DNA of 64,000 bases from Betaproteobacteria bacterium (GCA_009921265.1 RFYV01000002.1:49393-113392), one strand, 5' to 3'. Shown: positions 44,582 through 55,571, counted from the first letter of the stretch. Numbers and translations are program-made. Notes: generated by a model from the sequence alone, not told the origin.

Positions 44582-46159
44582 ATGGCAGATGTAATCCCAC
44601 GCGTGATTCGAATGCATGCCAGCGACAATGTAGCGATTGTTGCAAACGATGGTGGCTTGCCTGCGCAAACATCGATTATTGGTTTTGATCAATCAGACCC
44701 AATTACATTGATTCAAAAAATTCCTCAAGGACATAAAGTATCTTTAAAAAATATCGCTACAGGCGATGCAATTAAACGATACAACGTCATCATTGGTTGC
44801 GCAAAAGAAAATATTCCAACGGGTGCTTGGGTACACGAAAAATTATTGGAGATGCCCAAGGCGAAAAAATTCAATGATTTGCCGATGGCAACGCAAAAAG
44901 CGCCGACAACAGTGCCGCTAGAAGGCTACACCTTTCAAGGTTATCGCAACGCCGATGGGTCGGTGGGTACGCGAAATATTTTGGCGATCACCACAACAGT
45001 GCAATGCGTGGCGGGTGTGGTGTCACATGCGGTTGAAAAAATCAAAAAAGATTTATTAGTACTTTATCCCAATGTCGATGATGTTGTGGGCTTAGAGCAC
45101 AGTTATGGTTGTGGTGTGGCTATCGATGCGCCCGATGCCATCATTCCGATACGCACCTTGCGACACATCAGCAGGAATCCTAATTTTGGTGGTGAAGTGA
45201 TGGTGGTGAGTTTGGGGTGTGAAAAATTACAACCCGACCGTTTGTTGCCACCTGGTAGTTTTCCTATTGAACATTTAAAGCCCTCGCAAACAAGACCCGA
45301 TACCGTGTGTTTGCAAGATGCCGAGCACGTGGGTTTTATGTCGATGATTCAAAACATTGTCGATAGTGCCAAGCCCCATTTGGAGCGACTGCAGCAACGT
45401 CTCCGTGAAACTGTTCCTGTGAGTGAGTTGGTGGTGGGTGTTCAGTGCGGTGGAAGCGATGCATTCAGTGGCGTTACTGCCAATCCTGCTGTGGGTGCTG
45501 CAACCGATTTGTTGGTGCGTGCAGGGGCTACCGTTATGTTTTCTGAAAATACAGAAGTGCGTGATGCGGTGGATCAACTCACATCGCGCGCTATCAACAC
45601 ACAAGTTGCGCAAGACATTGTGCGCGAACTCGATTGGTACGATCGCTATTTAGAACGCGGTCATGTTGATCGATCGGCCAACACCACGCCAGGTAATAAA
45701 GCGGGTGGCTTGTCAAATATAGTTGAAAAAGCCATGGGCTCAATTATTAAAAGTGGTACGTCGCCCATCTCTCATGTTCTGACGCTCGGAGACAAGCTCA
45801 AGCCCCATCAAAAAGGTTTGGTATTTGCTGCAACCCCTGCCAGTGATTTTATTTGCGGTACGTTGCAATTGGCCGCTGGTATGAATCTGCATATTTTCAC
45901 CACGGGACGCGGTACGCCTTATGGATTGGCGGCTTGCCCAGTCATCAAAGTCGCGACTCGCACCGAATTGGCCACACGTTGGTATGATTTAATCGATCTC
46001 AATGCGGGACTCATTGCCGACGGACAATCAACCGTTGAAGAAATGGGTCTTCAATTATTTGAGATGATGTTGGATGTGGCCAGTGGTAGCCCAACTTGGT
46101 CAGAAAAATGGAAAATTCACAACAGTTTGGTTTTGTTCAATCCCGCACCTATCACTTGA
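44582..46159 (+). CDS. garD: Galactarate dehydratase (GarD/UxaA family)
   Basis: [79 protein letters not shown]; full-length similarity recalled to E. coli GarD. Confidence 0.85.
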   Translation: MADVIPRVIRMHASDNVAIVANDGGLPAQTSIIGFDQSDPITLIQKIPQGHKVSLKNIATGDAIKRYNVIIGCAKENIPTGAWVHEKLLEMPKAKKFNDLPMATQKAPTTVPLEGYTFQGYRNADGSVGTRNILAITTTVQCVAGVVSHAVEKIKKDLLVLYPNVDDVVGLEHSYGCGVAIDAPDAIIPIRTLRHISRNPNFGGEVMVVSLGCEKLQPDRLLPPGSFPIEHLKPSQTRPDTVCLQDAEHVGFMSMIQNIVDSAKPHLERLQQRLRETVPVSELVVGVQCGGSDAFSGVTANPAVGAATDLLVRAGATVMFSENTEVRDAVDQLTSRAINTQVAQDIVRELDWYDRYLERGHVDRSANTTPGNKAGGLSNIVEKAMGSIIKSGTSPISHVLTLGDKLKPHQKGLVFAATPASDFICGTLQLAAGMNLHIFTTGRGTPYGLAACPVIKVATRTELATRWYDLIDLNAGLIADGQSTVEEMGLQLFEMMLDVASGSPTWSEKWKIHNSLVLFNPAPIT

Positions 46160-46169
46160 AGTAAACAAC

Positions 46170-46991
46170 ATGACAACACACACACCATCAGCCAATGACA
46201 CGGCTCAATTGCCCGCAGCTTTGGGCATGTTCAATCTCACAGGCCGAATTGCTTTAATCACTGGATCAAGCAGCGGCATTGGTTACGCGTATGCGGCAGG
46301 TTTGCTTCATGCTGGCGCCCATGTGATTTTGAATGGACGTCAAGCCGATAAACTCAAAAAAGCGGCGGCCAAAATAGCACAAGAATCAGGCGCACCCGAG
46401 CGTGTGCATGCACAAGATTTTGATGTAACTGATGAAGCGTCAGTTCATGCAGGTATTCAAAGCATCATTCAACAGCACGGTCGTATTGATGTACTCATGA
46501 ACAACGCAGGCATGACATTTCGATCACCCCTCGAAACTTTTCCGCCCGAGCAATGGCGCAACATTATGCGAACCAATTTAGACAGTGCTTTTTATGTGTC
46601 GCAAGCCGTTGTGCCACACATGATCAAAAGCAATAAAGGAAAAATCATCAATACCTGCTCAGTGATGAGTGAGCTGGGCAGACCCGGTACCGCACCCTAC
46701 ACAGCGTCCAAAGGTGCACTCAAAATGCTCACCAAAGGCATGGCTATTGATTGGGGCAAGTACGGCATTCAAGTCAACGGCATTGGCCCTGGTTATTTCA
46801 AAACTGAATTGACACAAGCTTTGGTCAACGATGAAAAATTCAGTTCTTGGTTGGTAGCTCGCACACCTGCCAATCGATGGGGTCAAGTAGAGGATTTGGT
46901 GGGTGCGGCTGTATTTCTCAGCAGCGACGCATCCAATTTTGTAACAGGACATATTTTGTACGTTGATGGTGGCGTCACAGCTGCGCTTTAA
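46170..46991 (+). CDS. SDR-family oxidoreductase (gluconate 5-dehydrogenase-like)
   Basis: LITGSSSGIGYAYAAGLLHAGAHVILNGRQADKL, YTASKGALKMLTKGMAIDWGKYGIQVNGIGPGYF; ATG at 46170. Confidence 0.87.
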   Translation: MTTHTPSANDTAQLPAALGMFNLTGRIALITGSSSGIGYAYAAGLLHAGAHVILNGRQADKLKKAAAKIAQESGAPERVHAQDFDVTDEASVHAGIQSIIQQHGRIDVLMNNAGMTFRSPLETFPPEQWRNIMRTNLDSAFYVSQAVVPHMIKSNKGKIINTCSVMSELGRPGTAPYTASKGALKMLTKGMAIDWGKYGIQVNGIGPGYFKTELTQALVNDEKFSSWLVARTPANRWGQVEDLVGAAVFLSSDASNFVTGHILYVDGGVTAAL

Positions 46992-47012
46992 AATTTTTAT
47001 GGGTTAAGGAGT

Positions 47013-48056
47013 ATGGTTATGCCACAAGCACTCGTCATTCATGCTGCACGCGATTTGCGATTAGAAGAAATAGCGTACGAAAAATTAGAGCCCCACCAGG
47101 TACGCGTACAAATGCGCGCAGGTGGCATTTGTGGTTCAGACTTGCATTATTTTCAACACGGTGGATTTGGTACGGTACGTGTGAAGCAACCTATGGTGTT
47201 GGGGCACGAAGTTTCAGGTCAAATTTCTGAAATAGGTTCTACTGTTCAATCAATCAAAGTGGGTCAGCGTATATCGATCAGTCCCAGTCGTGCGTGTGGC
47301 CATTGCGAATACTGTCAAAAGGGTCAGCACAACCATTGTTTAAATATGCGTTTTTATGGAAGTGCCATGCCTTGGCCGCATATTCAAGGCGCGTTTCGTC
47401 AAGAAATGATTATTGAAGATTGGCAAGCACACGTCGTTGAAGACCATGTGAGCGATGGTGAGGCGGCGATGGCTGAACCCTTATCGGTTGCTTTGCATTC
47501 CGTCAATCGTGCGGGGCCCCTTTTGGGTAAACGCGTGTTAGTTACAGGTTGTGGCCCTATTGGTTCTTTGATCGTGATTGCCGCAAGACGTGCAGGTGCA
47601 GCAGAAATCGTGGCCACCGACATCACCGATCAAACCTTGGCGCGTACGCGTCAAGTGGGTGCCGATCACACCGTTAATATGGCCACACAATCCAATGGAT
47701 TAGATGCATACAAGGCCAACAAGGGATATTTTGATGTCTTGATTGAAGCCAGTGGCAATGAACAAGCACTACGTGCGGGTTTTGAAGTACTCAAGCCACG
47801 AGGTATTTTGGTCAATGTGGGAACAGGCGGTGAAATTTCTTTGCCACTCAATGTGTTGGTTGCCAAAGAATTTGATATGCGTGGCTCGTTTCGTTTTCAC
47901 GAAGAGTTTGCATTGGCGGTTGAGTTGATGAATAAAAAATTAGTCGACGTTAAACCACTAATTAGTCACAGCGTGCCCTTTAGAGACTTTGAAAAAGCAT
48001 TTGCACTTGCTGCAGATCGCCATCAATCGATGAAGGTGCAACTTAATTTCGCTTAA
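47013..48056 (+). CDS. Zinc-dependent alcohol dehydrogenase, L-idonate 5-dehydrogenase-like
   Basis: GGICGSDLHYFQHGGFGTVRVKQPMVLGHEVSGQI, CGHCEYCQKGQHNHC zinc motif. Confidence 0.85.
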   Translation: MVMPQALVIHAARDLRLEEIAYEKLEPHQVRVQMRAGGICGSDLHYFQHGGFGTVRVKQPMVLGHEVSGQISEIGSTVQSIKVGQRISISPSRACGHCEYCQKGQHNHCLNMRFYGSAMPWPHIQGAFRQEMIIEDWQAHVVEDHVSDGEAAMAEPLSVALHSVNRAGPLLGKRVLVTGCGPIGSLIVIAARRAGAAEIVATDITDQTLARTRQVGADHTVNMATQSNGLDAYKANKGYFDVLIEASGNEQALRAGFEVLKPRGILVNVGTGGEISLPLNVLVAKEFDMRGSFRFHEEFALAVELMNKKLVDVKPLISHSVPFRDFEKAFALAADRHQSMKVQLNFA

Positions 48057-48778
48057 ATGCGAATCACTTCGAGCAATCGATCAAGACCGCCTGTTTCAAT
48101 CGCAATCATCGCTTGCTCGCAAACCTTGGGTTTGGCGTGGTAGGCCACTGACAAACCCCCTGCGTTTGCACAAGCGGTCATCATGGGTAAATCGTTCGCG
48201 CCGTCTCCCATGGCAATCACTTGATTCATAGCGATACCCAAATCAGTTGCGGTTTGCATCACCATGCGACGTTTCTCTTCACCGTCGCAAATATCGCCCC
48301 AACTTTGATCGACCATTTTTCCGGTGAGTAAACCGTCTTCGATTTCAAACACATTGCTTCGTGTGAAATCAATGCTCAAGGTATCACGCACGCGGTCAGT
48401 AAAAAAAGTAAAACCACCGCTAACCAACACAATTTTGAGTCCTGCTTTTTTGCAAGCCATCACCAAATCTTGCGCGCCAGGATTGAGTTGGAGTCGATGT
48501 TGATAAACCTCGTTCAATGCCGATTCGGGTACACCTTTTAAAAATTGAACGCGCTGCCTCAAGCTTTCTTTGTAATCGTTGATTTCACCGCGCATTGCTG
48601 CTTCGGTGATAGCGGCCACCTGTGCTTTGCGACCCGCAGCATCGGCCACTTCATCGATGCACTCAATATTAATGAGCGTGGAGTCCATATCAAACGCAAT
48701 TAACTTGAATTGATTTAAAGACAGGGGTGGTTCAAAATGTTGAATATACAAACCAGCAGAGTATTCTTGAAGCGCCAT
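48053..48778 (-). CDS. serB: Phosphoserine phosphatase
   Basis: LIAFDMDSTLINIECIDEVADAAG, VSGGFTFFTDRV, MGDGANDLPMM. Confidence 0.96.
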   Translation of the reverse strand: MALQEYSAGLYIQHFEPPLSLNQFKLIAFDMDSTLINIECIDEVADAAGRKAQVAAITEAAMRGEINDYKESLRQRVQFLKGVPESALNEVYQHRLQLNPGAQDLVMACKKAGLKIVLVSGGFTFFTDRVRDTLSIDFTRSNVFEIEDGLLTGKMVDQSWGDICDGEEKRRMVMQTATDLGIAMNQVIAMGDGANDLPMMTACANAGGLSVAYHAKPKVCEQAMIAIETGGLDRLLEVIRI

Positions 48779-48783
48779 AAGAT

Positions 48784-51700
48784 TTACGTAGTGGAATTTG
48801 TTTTAGGAATTGGTTCACCCAATGAACGCAAAATATCTCTCACCATTTGTGCGCGATCTTTGGGATTGGGTAGTTCGCGTTCAATGCGAATCTTGTCGTT
48901 ACCAGCGAGTTTAATGTGTTTATTTTTTTGGACCAATGCCAAAACTTTCATCGCATCGATGGGTGGATTGGCTTGAAAGCTAATGAGTGTCACATGCGGT
49001 GTCGCGTCCACTTTAGCCACCCCATAGGGTTTGGCCAAAACACGCAGGCGATGGACGTCAATTAGCGTTTGTGTTTGCGGCGGTAATTTGCCAAATCGAT
49101 CGATAATTTCCTCTAGCAAATCGTCGATTTGTTCCGATTTTTGCGCAGTAGCTAATTTTTTATAAAAAGACAATCGCAAATGCACGTCGCCACAGTAATC
49201 ATCGGGTAAAAGTGCGGGTGCGTGCAAATTAATTTCGGTGGTCACATGCAAGGGACTGAGTAAATCGGGTTCCTCGCCATTTTTGAGTGCGCGAACGGCT
49301 TCAGACAACATTTCGTTGTACAACTGAAAGCCCACTTCCATCATATTTCCACTCTGATTTTCGCCCAGCACTTCGCCAGCACCACGAATTTCCAAATCAT
49401 GCATTGCCAAATAAAAACCCGATCCTAATTCTTCCATTTGTTGAATCGCGTCTAATCGTTGCGTGGCTTGTTTACTCAAGCTTTGTAAATCAGGCACCAA
49501 CAAATAAGCATAGGCTTGGTGATGACTGCGACCCACACGACCGCGCAATTGATGCAGTTGAGCCAATCCAAATTTGTCGGCGCGACTGATCAAAATCGTG
49601 TTGGAGGTAGGGACGTCAATACCTGTTTCAATGATGGTTGAACACAGCAAAATATGAAACCGTTGAGCTACAAAATCGCGCATGACTTGCTCGAGCTCTC
49701 TCTCGGGCATTTGGCCGTGTGCAATGGCAATACGTGCTTCTGGTATGAGCGTTTGCAAATTTTGTCTGCGATTTTCAATCGTTTCAACTTCGTTATGCAA
49801 GAAATAACATTGACCACCACGTTTGAGCTCACGCAACACCGCTTCGCGAATCACGCCAGCGCCTTCGGTTCGTACAAATGTTTTGATTGCCAATCTTCGT
49901 TGTGGTGCGGTGGCGATGACGCTTAAATCACGCAATCCTTCCATGGCCATACCCAATGTGCGTGGAATGGGTGTTGCGGTTAAAGTTAAAACATCAACCT
50001 CAGCGCGAATTGATTTGATGGTTTCTTTGTGTCGCACACCAAAACGATGTTCTTCATCGATGATGAGTAATCCCAAATCTTTGTATTTCACCTGATCGCT
50101 AATCAGTTTGTGTGTGCCCACAACAATATCAATTTGACCCTCGGCCAAACCTGCAATGGCTGTTTTAATTTCTTTGGCACTGCGAAAGCGACTCATCTCT
50201 GCAATTCGAACAGGCCATTTGGCAAAGCGATCAACCAATGTTTGGTAATGTTGTTCAGCCAGCAAAGTGGTTGGCGCAAGAATCGCTACTTGCTTGCCGC
50301 CCATTACGGCGACAAAAGCCGCGCGCAATGCGACTTCTGTTTTTCCAAATCCCACATCGCCACAAACCAATCGATCCATTGGGCGCGGGCTGATCATGTC
50401 TTGAATGACTGCATGGATTGCCGCGCGTTGATCGGGTGTTTCATCAAAACCAAACGCATTGGCAAATGTTTCGTAATCTTGTGGTGTGTATCGAAACGCA
50501 TGCCCACTGCGCGCCGCGCGTCTGGCATAAATATTAAGTAATTCAGCTGCAGCATCGCGTACTTGTTCAGCTGCACGACGTTTGGCTTTGTCCCATTGAC
50601 CCGATCCCAGTCGGTGTAAGGGCGCTTGATCAGGACTCACACCGCTGTAACGACTAATCAGATGCAATTGACTCACAGGTACATATAGTGATGTTTCGTC
50701 TGCATATTCCAAATGCAAAAATTCTTGCAATACAGGCAATCCGTCTTCACCGACACCTTGCCCCATATCCATATTGATGAGGCCTTTGTAGCGACCAATG
50801 CCATGCATGCTGTGAACAATAGGGTCGCCTACTTGAAGTTCAGACAAATCTTTGATCAAAGACTCAACGTCGCTCACCTGTTCTTGTTTGCGACGGCGTC
50901 TCGAACTTGGCCCCGCAGCAAACAATTCGGTTTCAGTGACTAAATCGATTTTGGCTTCAAGCCACGTGAAGCCCACTTGCAGCAAGCTCGTTGCAATGCC
51001 AACGGATTCCGTACTTTCTAAAAATTCTTGTAACGATTCAAAGCTTGGCGGATTCAATCCACTGGCTCTTAAAAAATCAAGCAGACTTTCACGTCGGCCA
51101 TCACTTTCAGCCAAGATCAACATGCGACGCTGACTTATTTGTCGATGTGTATGCAAACGATTGAGTGGATCGTCGGTGCTGCGTTCAACCGTTAATTCAG
51201 GAATGGGGCGAACCCACTCCATCTCACGACTTGCATCTGGAATTGTTTTAATTAAAAACTGCGCATGCGAATTCATGCGCGTAAAAAACTGCTCCGCACT
51301 TAAAAATAAATGAGTGGGCGACAAAACAGGTCGATCGGGGTCTCCTTGACTCAGACGAAATCTGTCTTGCGTATCTTGCCAAAAACGTCCAAGCACGGGT
51401 TCTAAATCACCGTGAAGGCCGATCACTGCATTTTCACCCAAATAATCAAAGACAGTGGCTGTTGCTTCAAAAAATAAAGGCAAATAATATTCAATACCTG
51501 ATGTTGCAACGCCATTGCCCATATCTTTGTAGATGCGACTGCGTGTGGGGTCACCCTCCAACAGTTCGCGCCAACGACTTCTAAACATGGCCCGCGCTGC
51601 GACATCCATTGGAAATTCACGACCAGGCAGCAATCGAACTTCGGGCACAGGATACAAACTGCGTTGCGTATCAGGATCAAATGTGCGTATCGAATCGATT

Positions 51701-52263
51701 TCGTTATCGAATAAATCAATACGATAAGGCATTGGTGAGCCCATCGGAAACAAATCAATCAAACCGCCTCGCACCGAGTATTCGCCTGGACTCACCACTT
51801 GTGAAACATGGCTATAACCCGCCATGGTGAGTTGCTCTTTGAGCTTGGCCTCGTCTAATTTTTGTTTGACACGAAAATGAAACGTGTAAGCCGCTAAAAA
51901 CGAAGGCGGTGCTAAGCGATAAAGTGCAGTGCTCGCAGGTATCAAAACCACATCGGCTTGGCCTTGTGAAATGCGCCACAAAGTTGCCAATCGCTCGCTG
52001 ATCAAGTCTTGATGCGGCGAGAATGTGTCGTAGGGCAATGTTTCCCAATCGGGAAATAGCACGCATTGCAGATCGGGCTCGAAAAACGCTATTTCATCCA
52101 ACAAGCGTTGAGCGTCAGCAGCGTCAGAGGTAATGATGGCCACGCGTTGGCCCGATTCGCGTCGTTTGGCGCTCCATTGGGCCAATAAAAGGGCATCGGC
52201 CGAGCCAGGAGGACGGGCTTGAAGAAATCGTTTTCCGGGTGTCAGAGAGGGAAATTGCATCAA
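48784..52263 (-). CDS. mfd: Transcription-repair coupling factor
   Basis: DRLVCGDVGFGKTEVALRAAF, DEEHRFGVRHKE, TLTATPIPRTLGMAM, QLHQLRGRVGRSHHQAYAYLL. Confidence 0.98.
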   Translation of the reverse strand: MMQFPSLTPGKRFLQARPPGSADALLLAQWSAKRRESGQRVAIITSDAADAQRLLDEIAFFEPDLQCVLFPDWETLPYDTFSPHQDLISERLATLWRISQGQADVVLIPASTALYRLAPPSFLAAYTFHFRVKQKLDEAKLKEQLTMAGYSHVSQVVSPGEYSVRGGLIDLFPMGSPMPYRIDLFDNEIDSIRTFDPDTQRSLYPVPEVRLLPGREFPMDVAARAMFRSRWRELLEGDPTRSRIYKDMGNGVATSGIEYYLPLFFEATATVFDYLGENAVIGLHGDLEPVLGRFWQDTQDRFRLSQGDPDRPVLSPTHLFLSAEQFFTRMNSHAQFLIKTIPDASREMEWVRPIPELTVERSTDDPLNRLHTHRQISQRRMLILAESDGRRESLLDFLRASGLNPPSFESLQEFLESTESVGIATSLLQVGFTWLEAKIDLVTETELFAAGPSSRRRRKQEQVSDVESLIKDLSELQVGDPIVHSMHGIGRYKGLINMDMGQGVGEDGLPVLQEFLHLEYADETSLYVPVSQLHLISRYSGVSPDQAPLHRLGSGQWDKAKRRAAEQVRDAAAELLNIYARRAARSGHAFRYTPQDYETFANAFGFDETPDQRAAIHAVIQDMISPRPMDRLVCGDVGFGKTEVALRAAFVAVMGGKQVAILAPTTLLAEQHYQTLVDRFAKWPVRIAEMSRFRSAKEIKTAIAGLAEGQIDIVVGTHKLISDQVKYKDLGLLIIDEEHRFGVRHKETIKSIRAEVDVLTLTATPIPRTLGMAMEGLRDLSVIATAPQRRLAIKTFVRTEGAGVIREAVLRELKRGGQCYFLHNEVETIENRRQNLQTLIPEARIAIAHGQMPERELEQVMRDFVAQRFHILLCSTIIETGIDVPTSNTILISRADKFGLAQLHQLRGRVGRSHHQAYAYLLVPDLQSLSKQATQRLDAIQQMEELGSGFYLAMHDLEIRGAGEVLGENQSGNMMEVGFQLYNEMLSEAVRALKNGEEPDLLSPLHVTTEINLHAPALLPDDYCGDVHLRLSFYKKLATAQKSEQIDDLLEEIIDRFGKLPPQTQTLIDVHRLRVLAKPYGVAKVDATPHVTLISFQANPPIDAMKVLALVQKNKHIKLAGNDKIRIERELPNPKDRAQMVRDILRSLGEPIPKTNSTT

Positions 52264-52284
52264 AAAAGGCCAAAAAATAGCAAA

Positions 52285-52309
52285 GCCCCCTGTTTTAACA
52301 ACAGGGGGG
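52285..52309. terminator. GC-rich hairpin CCCCCTGTT...AACAGGGGGG in the mfd/ispD divergent spacer
   Basis: agccccctgttttaacaacaggggggg; role uncertain because the flanking genes diverge. Confidence 0.35.
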
Positions 52310-52354
52310 GTCTCAGCATGATTTTAGAATGCGTTGAATAACAAGGGTTTTGAT

Positions 52355-53092
52355 ATGGTGGATTGGGAAGATTCTGTCTATGTCGTGGTGCCATGCGCGG
52401 GCCATGGAAGTCGTGCGCAAACCGATCAACCCAAGCAATACATGGTCTTGAACGATCAACCTTTGGTTATGCATACCCTCAATGCTTTTAGTGCAGTCAA
52501 AGGCATTGCAAAAGGTGTTTTAGTGGTGTCGTCTGAAGATTCATACATCGACGCATTGATACAAAAATTTCCACAACCACTTTTTTCAGTCAGCTATACG
52601 GGTGGTGCAACGCGAACGGCCAGTGTTTTATCAGGTTTGGTACAACTTCAAAAACTCGGTGCAAAAAATAAAGATTGGGTGATGGTGCACGATGCCGCGC
52701 GCTGTTTAATCACGCCCGATTTAATTGAATCATTGATGCGCGCGTGTCGCTCTGATGATGTTGGTGGATTATTAGCTTTGCCATTGGCTGATACGCTCAA
52801 ATCGGAAATCCATGGACGTGTGGCATCAACACTCAATCGATCCGACAAATGGTTGGCTCAAACCCCGCAAATGTTTCGACTGGGTCTTTTGATGCAAGCC
52901 TTGAGTCGCGACAATCAAACCGCAACCGATGAAGCGAGCAGTATGGAGTTATTAGGACATTCGCCCTTGCTGGTCAAGGGTGCTACATTTAATTTCAAAG
53001 TCACATTTGCAGAAGATTTTGATTTAGCTCGTGCAGTTCTTCAATCGCGATTCCAACACAACACAGGTTTAAAAAAAGGTTCATCGCTATGA
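52355..53092 (+). CDS. ispD: 2-C-methyl-D-erythritol 4-phosphate cytidylyltransferase
   Basis: [43 protein letters not shown]. Confidence 0.94.
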   Translation: MVDWEDSVYVVVPCAGHGSRAQTDQPKQYMVLNDQPLVMHTLNAFSAVKGIAKGVLVVSSEDSYIDALIQKFPQPLFSVSYTGGATRTASVLSGLVQLQKLGAKNKDWVMVHDAARCLITPDLIESLMRACRSDDVGGLLALPLADTLKSEIHGRVASTLNRSDKWLAQTPQMFRLGLLMQALSRDNQTATDEASSMELLGHSPLLVKGATFNFKVTFAEDFDLARAVLQSRFQHNTGLKKGSSL

Positions 53093-53577
53093 CCCCTCAT
53101 CAACTCAGAATTGGCCAAGGATGGGATATTCATGCATTGGTCGAAGGAAGGCCATTAATTATTGGCGGCATCCACATCCCTTTTCATTTGGGACTTGATG
53201 GTCACTCAGACGCCGATGTTTTGTTGCACGCCATCACCGATGCGTTAATCGGCGCCGCAGGTTTGGGTGATATCGGCAAACATTTTCCTGATACCCACGC
53301 TAATTACAAAGGCGCTGATTCTTGGATGTTGTTGCAAAAAACAGGACAACTACTTGAAAGCAAGGGTTGGGCAATTCAAAATATTGACAGCACAGTGATT
53401 GCGCAAGCGCCCAAATTGGCCACTTACATTCCACACATGCAAGAAAGAATTGCCCAAGCGCTCAATTTACAAATTTCACAAGTGAATGTAAAGGCCAAAA
53501 CGGCTGAAAAATTAGGACCGGTGGGAGCGGGGCAAGCCATAGAGGCGCAATCGGTTGTATTGATTGGTTGTCGTTGA
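53089..53577 (+). CDS. ispF: 2-C-methyl-D-erythritol 2,4-cyclodiphosphate synthase
   Basis: [63 protein letters not shown]. Confidence 0.97.
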   Translation: MTPHQLRIGQGWDIHALVEGRPLIIGGIHIPFHLGLDGHSDADVLLHAITDALIGAAGLGDIGKHFPDTHANYKGADSWMLLQKTGQLLESKGWAIQNIDSTVIAQAPKLATYIPHMQERIAQALNLQISQVNVKAKTAEKLGPVGAGQAIEAQSVVLIGCR

Positions 53578-53642
53578 TTTTCGATGACATTCAATGCGCT
53601 CACCATTTCACGAATCATTCATTGATGATCTTTGTCCAATTT

Positions 53643-53995
53643 TTAAAATAAATGCATCATGTGCGAATCGATCAAATTGAGTTCGGCGATTGATTGATTT
53701 GACTCAATGGCTTTGTGTTTTTCGGATAAGCCAAAAAGCAAATCTTTGGGATTGACACTGAGCCAATTGGTCAGCACTCTTAATTTGTCTTTTTTGGGAA
53801 GAGATATGACAATCAGCTAATTGCGAGGAGCGTGTGGGGTGATGCCAGTGCCCCAATAACGCAAATTAATCCATTGGCTAAAACTGTTGCAGAGGTTTTG
53901 AACCTGGCCTGTCGCATGGCATTGCGAAGTCGATGAGCGAAGGCTTGAGTTTCGTGTTGATGCACAGTGTTTTTCATACGATCCTTATCATTCAA
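53643..53995 (-). pseudogene. Relic of an XRE-like helix-turn-helix regulator (one frameshift, one in-frame stop)
   Basis: Frame 1: MKNTVHQHETQAFAHRLRNAMRQARFKTSATVLAN; continues one frame over: NLRYWGTGITPHAPRN*LIVISLPKKDKLRVLTNWLSVNPKDLLFGLSEKHKAIESNQSIAELNLIDSHMMHLF*. Confidence 0.7.
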
Positions 53996-54070
53996 TTTTT
54001 AACGAACGACAAGCATAAAAGATGACCCATTGATAATCAATCAACCTGGAAGGTGATACGTGCATGCTTT

Positions 54071-54764
54071 TTATGGAACAAATACATAGCCAATCCCCCA
54101 AACTGTTTGTATGTGTCGGGGGCTATTGGGATTTTTTCTATCAATTTCCGTAAACGTGATACCTGCACATCTAGGTTTCTATCCAACGCGTGAAAGGGCC
54201 TTTGTCGTTTGAGAAGTGAGAGTTGATCGCGATCAAGTGTGATATATGGGCGAGTAATTTAGGTGGTCAGTAGCAAATATTCATGCGCTGTCAAAATTGT
54301 TGATTTGCCATAGTTTTAAATTTCTCTGAGAGCAGGATTAAAAATCACATCGCCGATCGCGTAGATTTCCGTTGGCAACACTGCGTCCTCATGATGAAAT
54401 TGATACGTCGATGAATCGCTTGTAAGCGCATCAATAATTCTCGAGGATGATAGGGCTTGGCGATGTAATCATCCGCACCAAGTTCGAGTCCCGCGATGCG
54501 ATCGGATTGTTCGCCTTTGACGCTGAGCATCACAATGCCAACCCGTTGATCGCTTTTGCAAATCTCTTGGCAAAGACTCAAACCATCTCCATCAGGCAAA
54601 AGAATATCAAGCACAATCAAATGAAAATCATTGGGCTTCAAAAGTGACTTTGCTTTTTTTTCTGTATGGGCAATCGTCACCGTCATGCCGGCTTTTTCTA
54701 AATAGCTGGCAACAAATGCACTTGAAAGTTGATCGTCCTCAATAACGAGTACATGGATTGCCAT
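54071..54764 (-). pseudogene. Decayed OmpR-type response regulator; receiver domain readable, DNA-binding domain broken by several frameshifts
   Basis: Receiver: IHVLVIEDDQLSSAFVASYLEKAGMTVTIAHTEKKAKSLLKPNDFHLIVLDILLPDGDGL...LGADDYIAKPYHPRELL. Wing domain pieces in other frames: STILTAHEYLLLTT, LDRDQLSLLKRQRPFHALDRNLDVQVSRLRKLIEK, NSPRHIQTVWGIGYVFVP*. Confidence 0.8.
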
Positions 54765-54788
54765 TTTTCACTTCTTGAAAGATTGGGT

Positions 54789-55571
54789 TTATTGCGCCGC
54801 CCAACCACCATCCATATTCCAAGCAGCACCGCGAATATTATTTCCTGCTTCAGAACAAAAGAATACAGCAAGTTCGCCCAGTTCTTTGGGCGTGGTGAAT
54901 TGCAAAGAGGGTTCTTTTTCATCTAACAATTGTCGTATTGCGTCTTCGTTGCTCATGCCTGATGAGGCAGCTTTTGCATCCACTTGTTTTTGAACCAATG
55001 GCGTCAAAACCCAACCAGGACAAATCGCATTGCATGTGATGCCCGTTGTGGCGGTTTCCAAAGCTGTGACTTTGGTGAGTCCGACCAAACCATGCTTGGC
55101 TGCGACATAAGCCGATTTTTGGGCCGATGCAACCAATCCATGAACCGACGCCACATTGATAATGCGGCCCCAATTTTTTTGACGCATATATGGAATTGCT
55201 AACCGTGATGTATGAAAAGAGCTCGATAAATTAATTGAAATAATCGCGTCCCATTTGGCAACAGGAAAATCTTCGATGTTTGCAACGTGTTGAATGCCCG
55301 CATTGTTGACCAAAATTTCAACGCCACCCATTTTCTTTTGTGCAAATGCCATCATGTCTTCAATCTCTGATGTTTCACTCATGTCTGCGCCATGATGCCA
55401 AACTTGAACACCTGTTTTTTTAATTTCAGCTATCGGTCCTTGTGTATCGCCAAATCCATTGAGCATAATGTCCGCACCTTTTTGCGCCAAACACAATGCA
55501 ATTCCCAAACCGATGCCGCTGGTTGATCCAGTGACTAAGGCTTTTTTGCCTTTGAGAAAATAATCAGACAT
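54789..55571 (-). CDS. 3-hydroxybutyrate dehydrogenase-like SDR
   Basis: KKALVTGSTSGIGLGIALCLAQKGADIMLNGFGD, NNAGIQHVANIEDFP, YVAAKHGLVGLTKVTALETATTGITCNAICPGWVLTPLVQKQ. Confidence 0.88.
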   Translation of the reverse strand: MSDYFLKGKKALVTGSTSGIGLGIALCLAQKGADIMLNGFGDTQGPIAEIKKTGVQVWHHGADMSETSEIEDMMAFAQKKMGGVEILVNNAGIQHVANIEDFPVAKWDAIISINLSSSFHTSRLAIPYMRQKNWGRIINVASVHGLVASAQKSAYVAAKHGLVGLTKVTALETATTGITCNAICPGWVLTPLVQKQVDAKAASSGMSNEDAIRQLLDEKEPSLQFTTPKELGELAVFFCSEAGNNIRGAAWNMDGGWAAQ

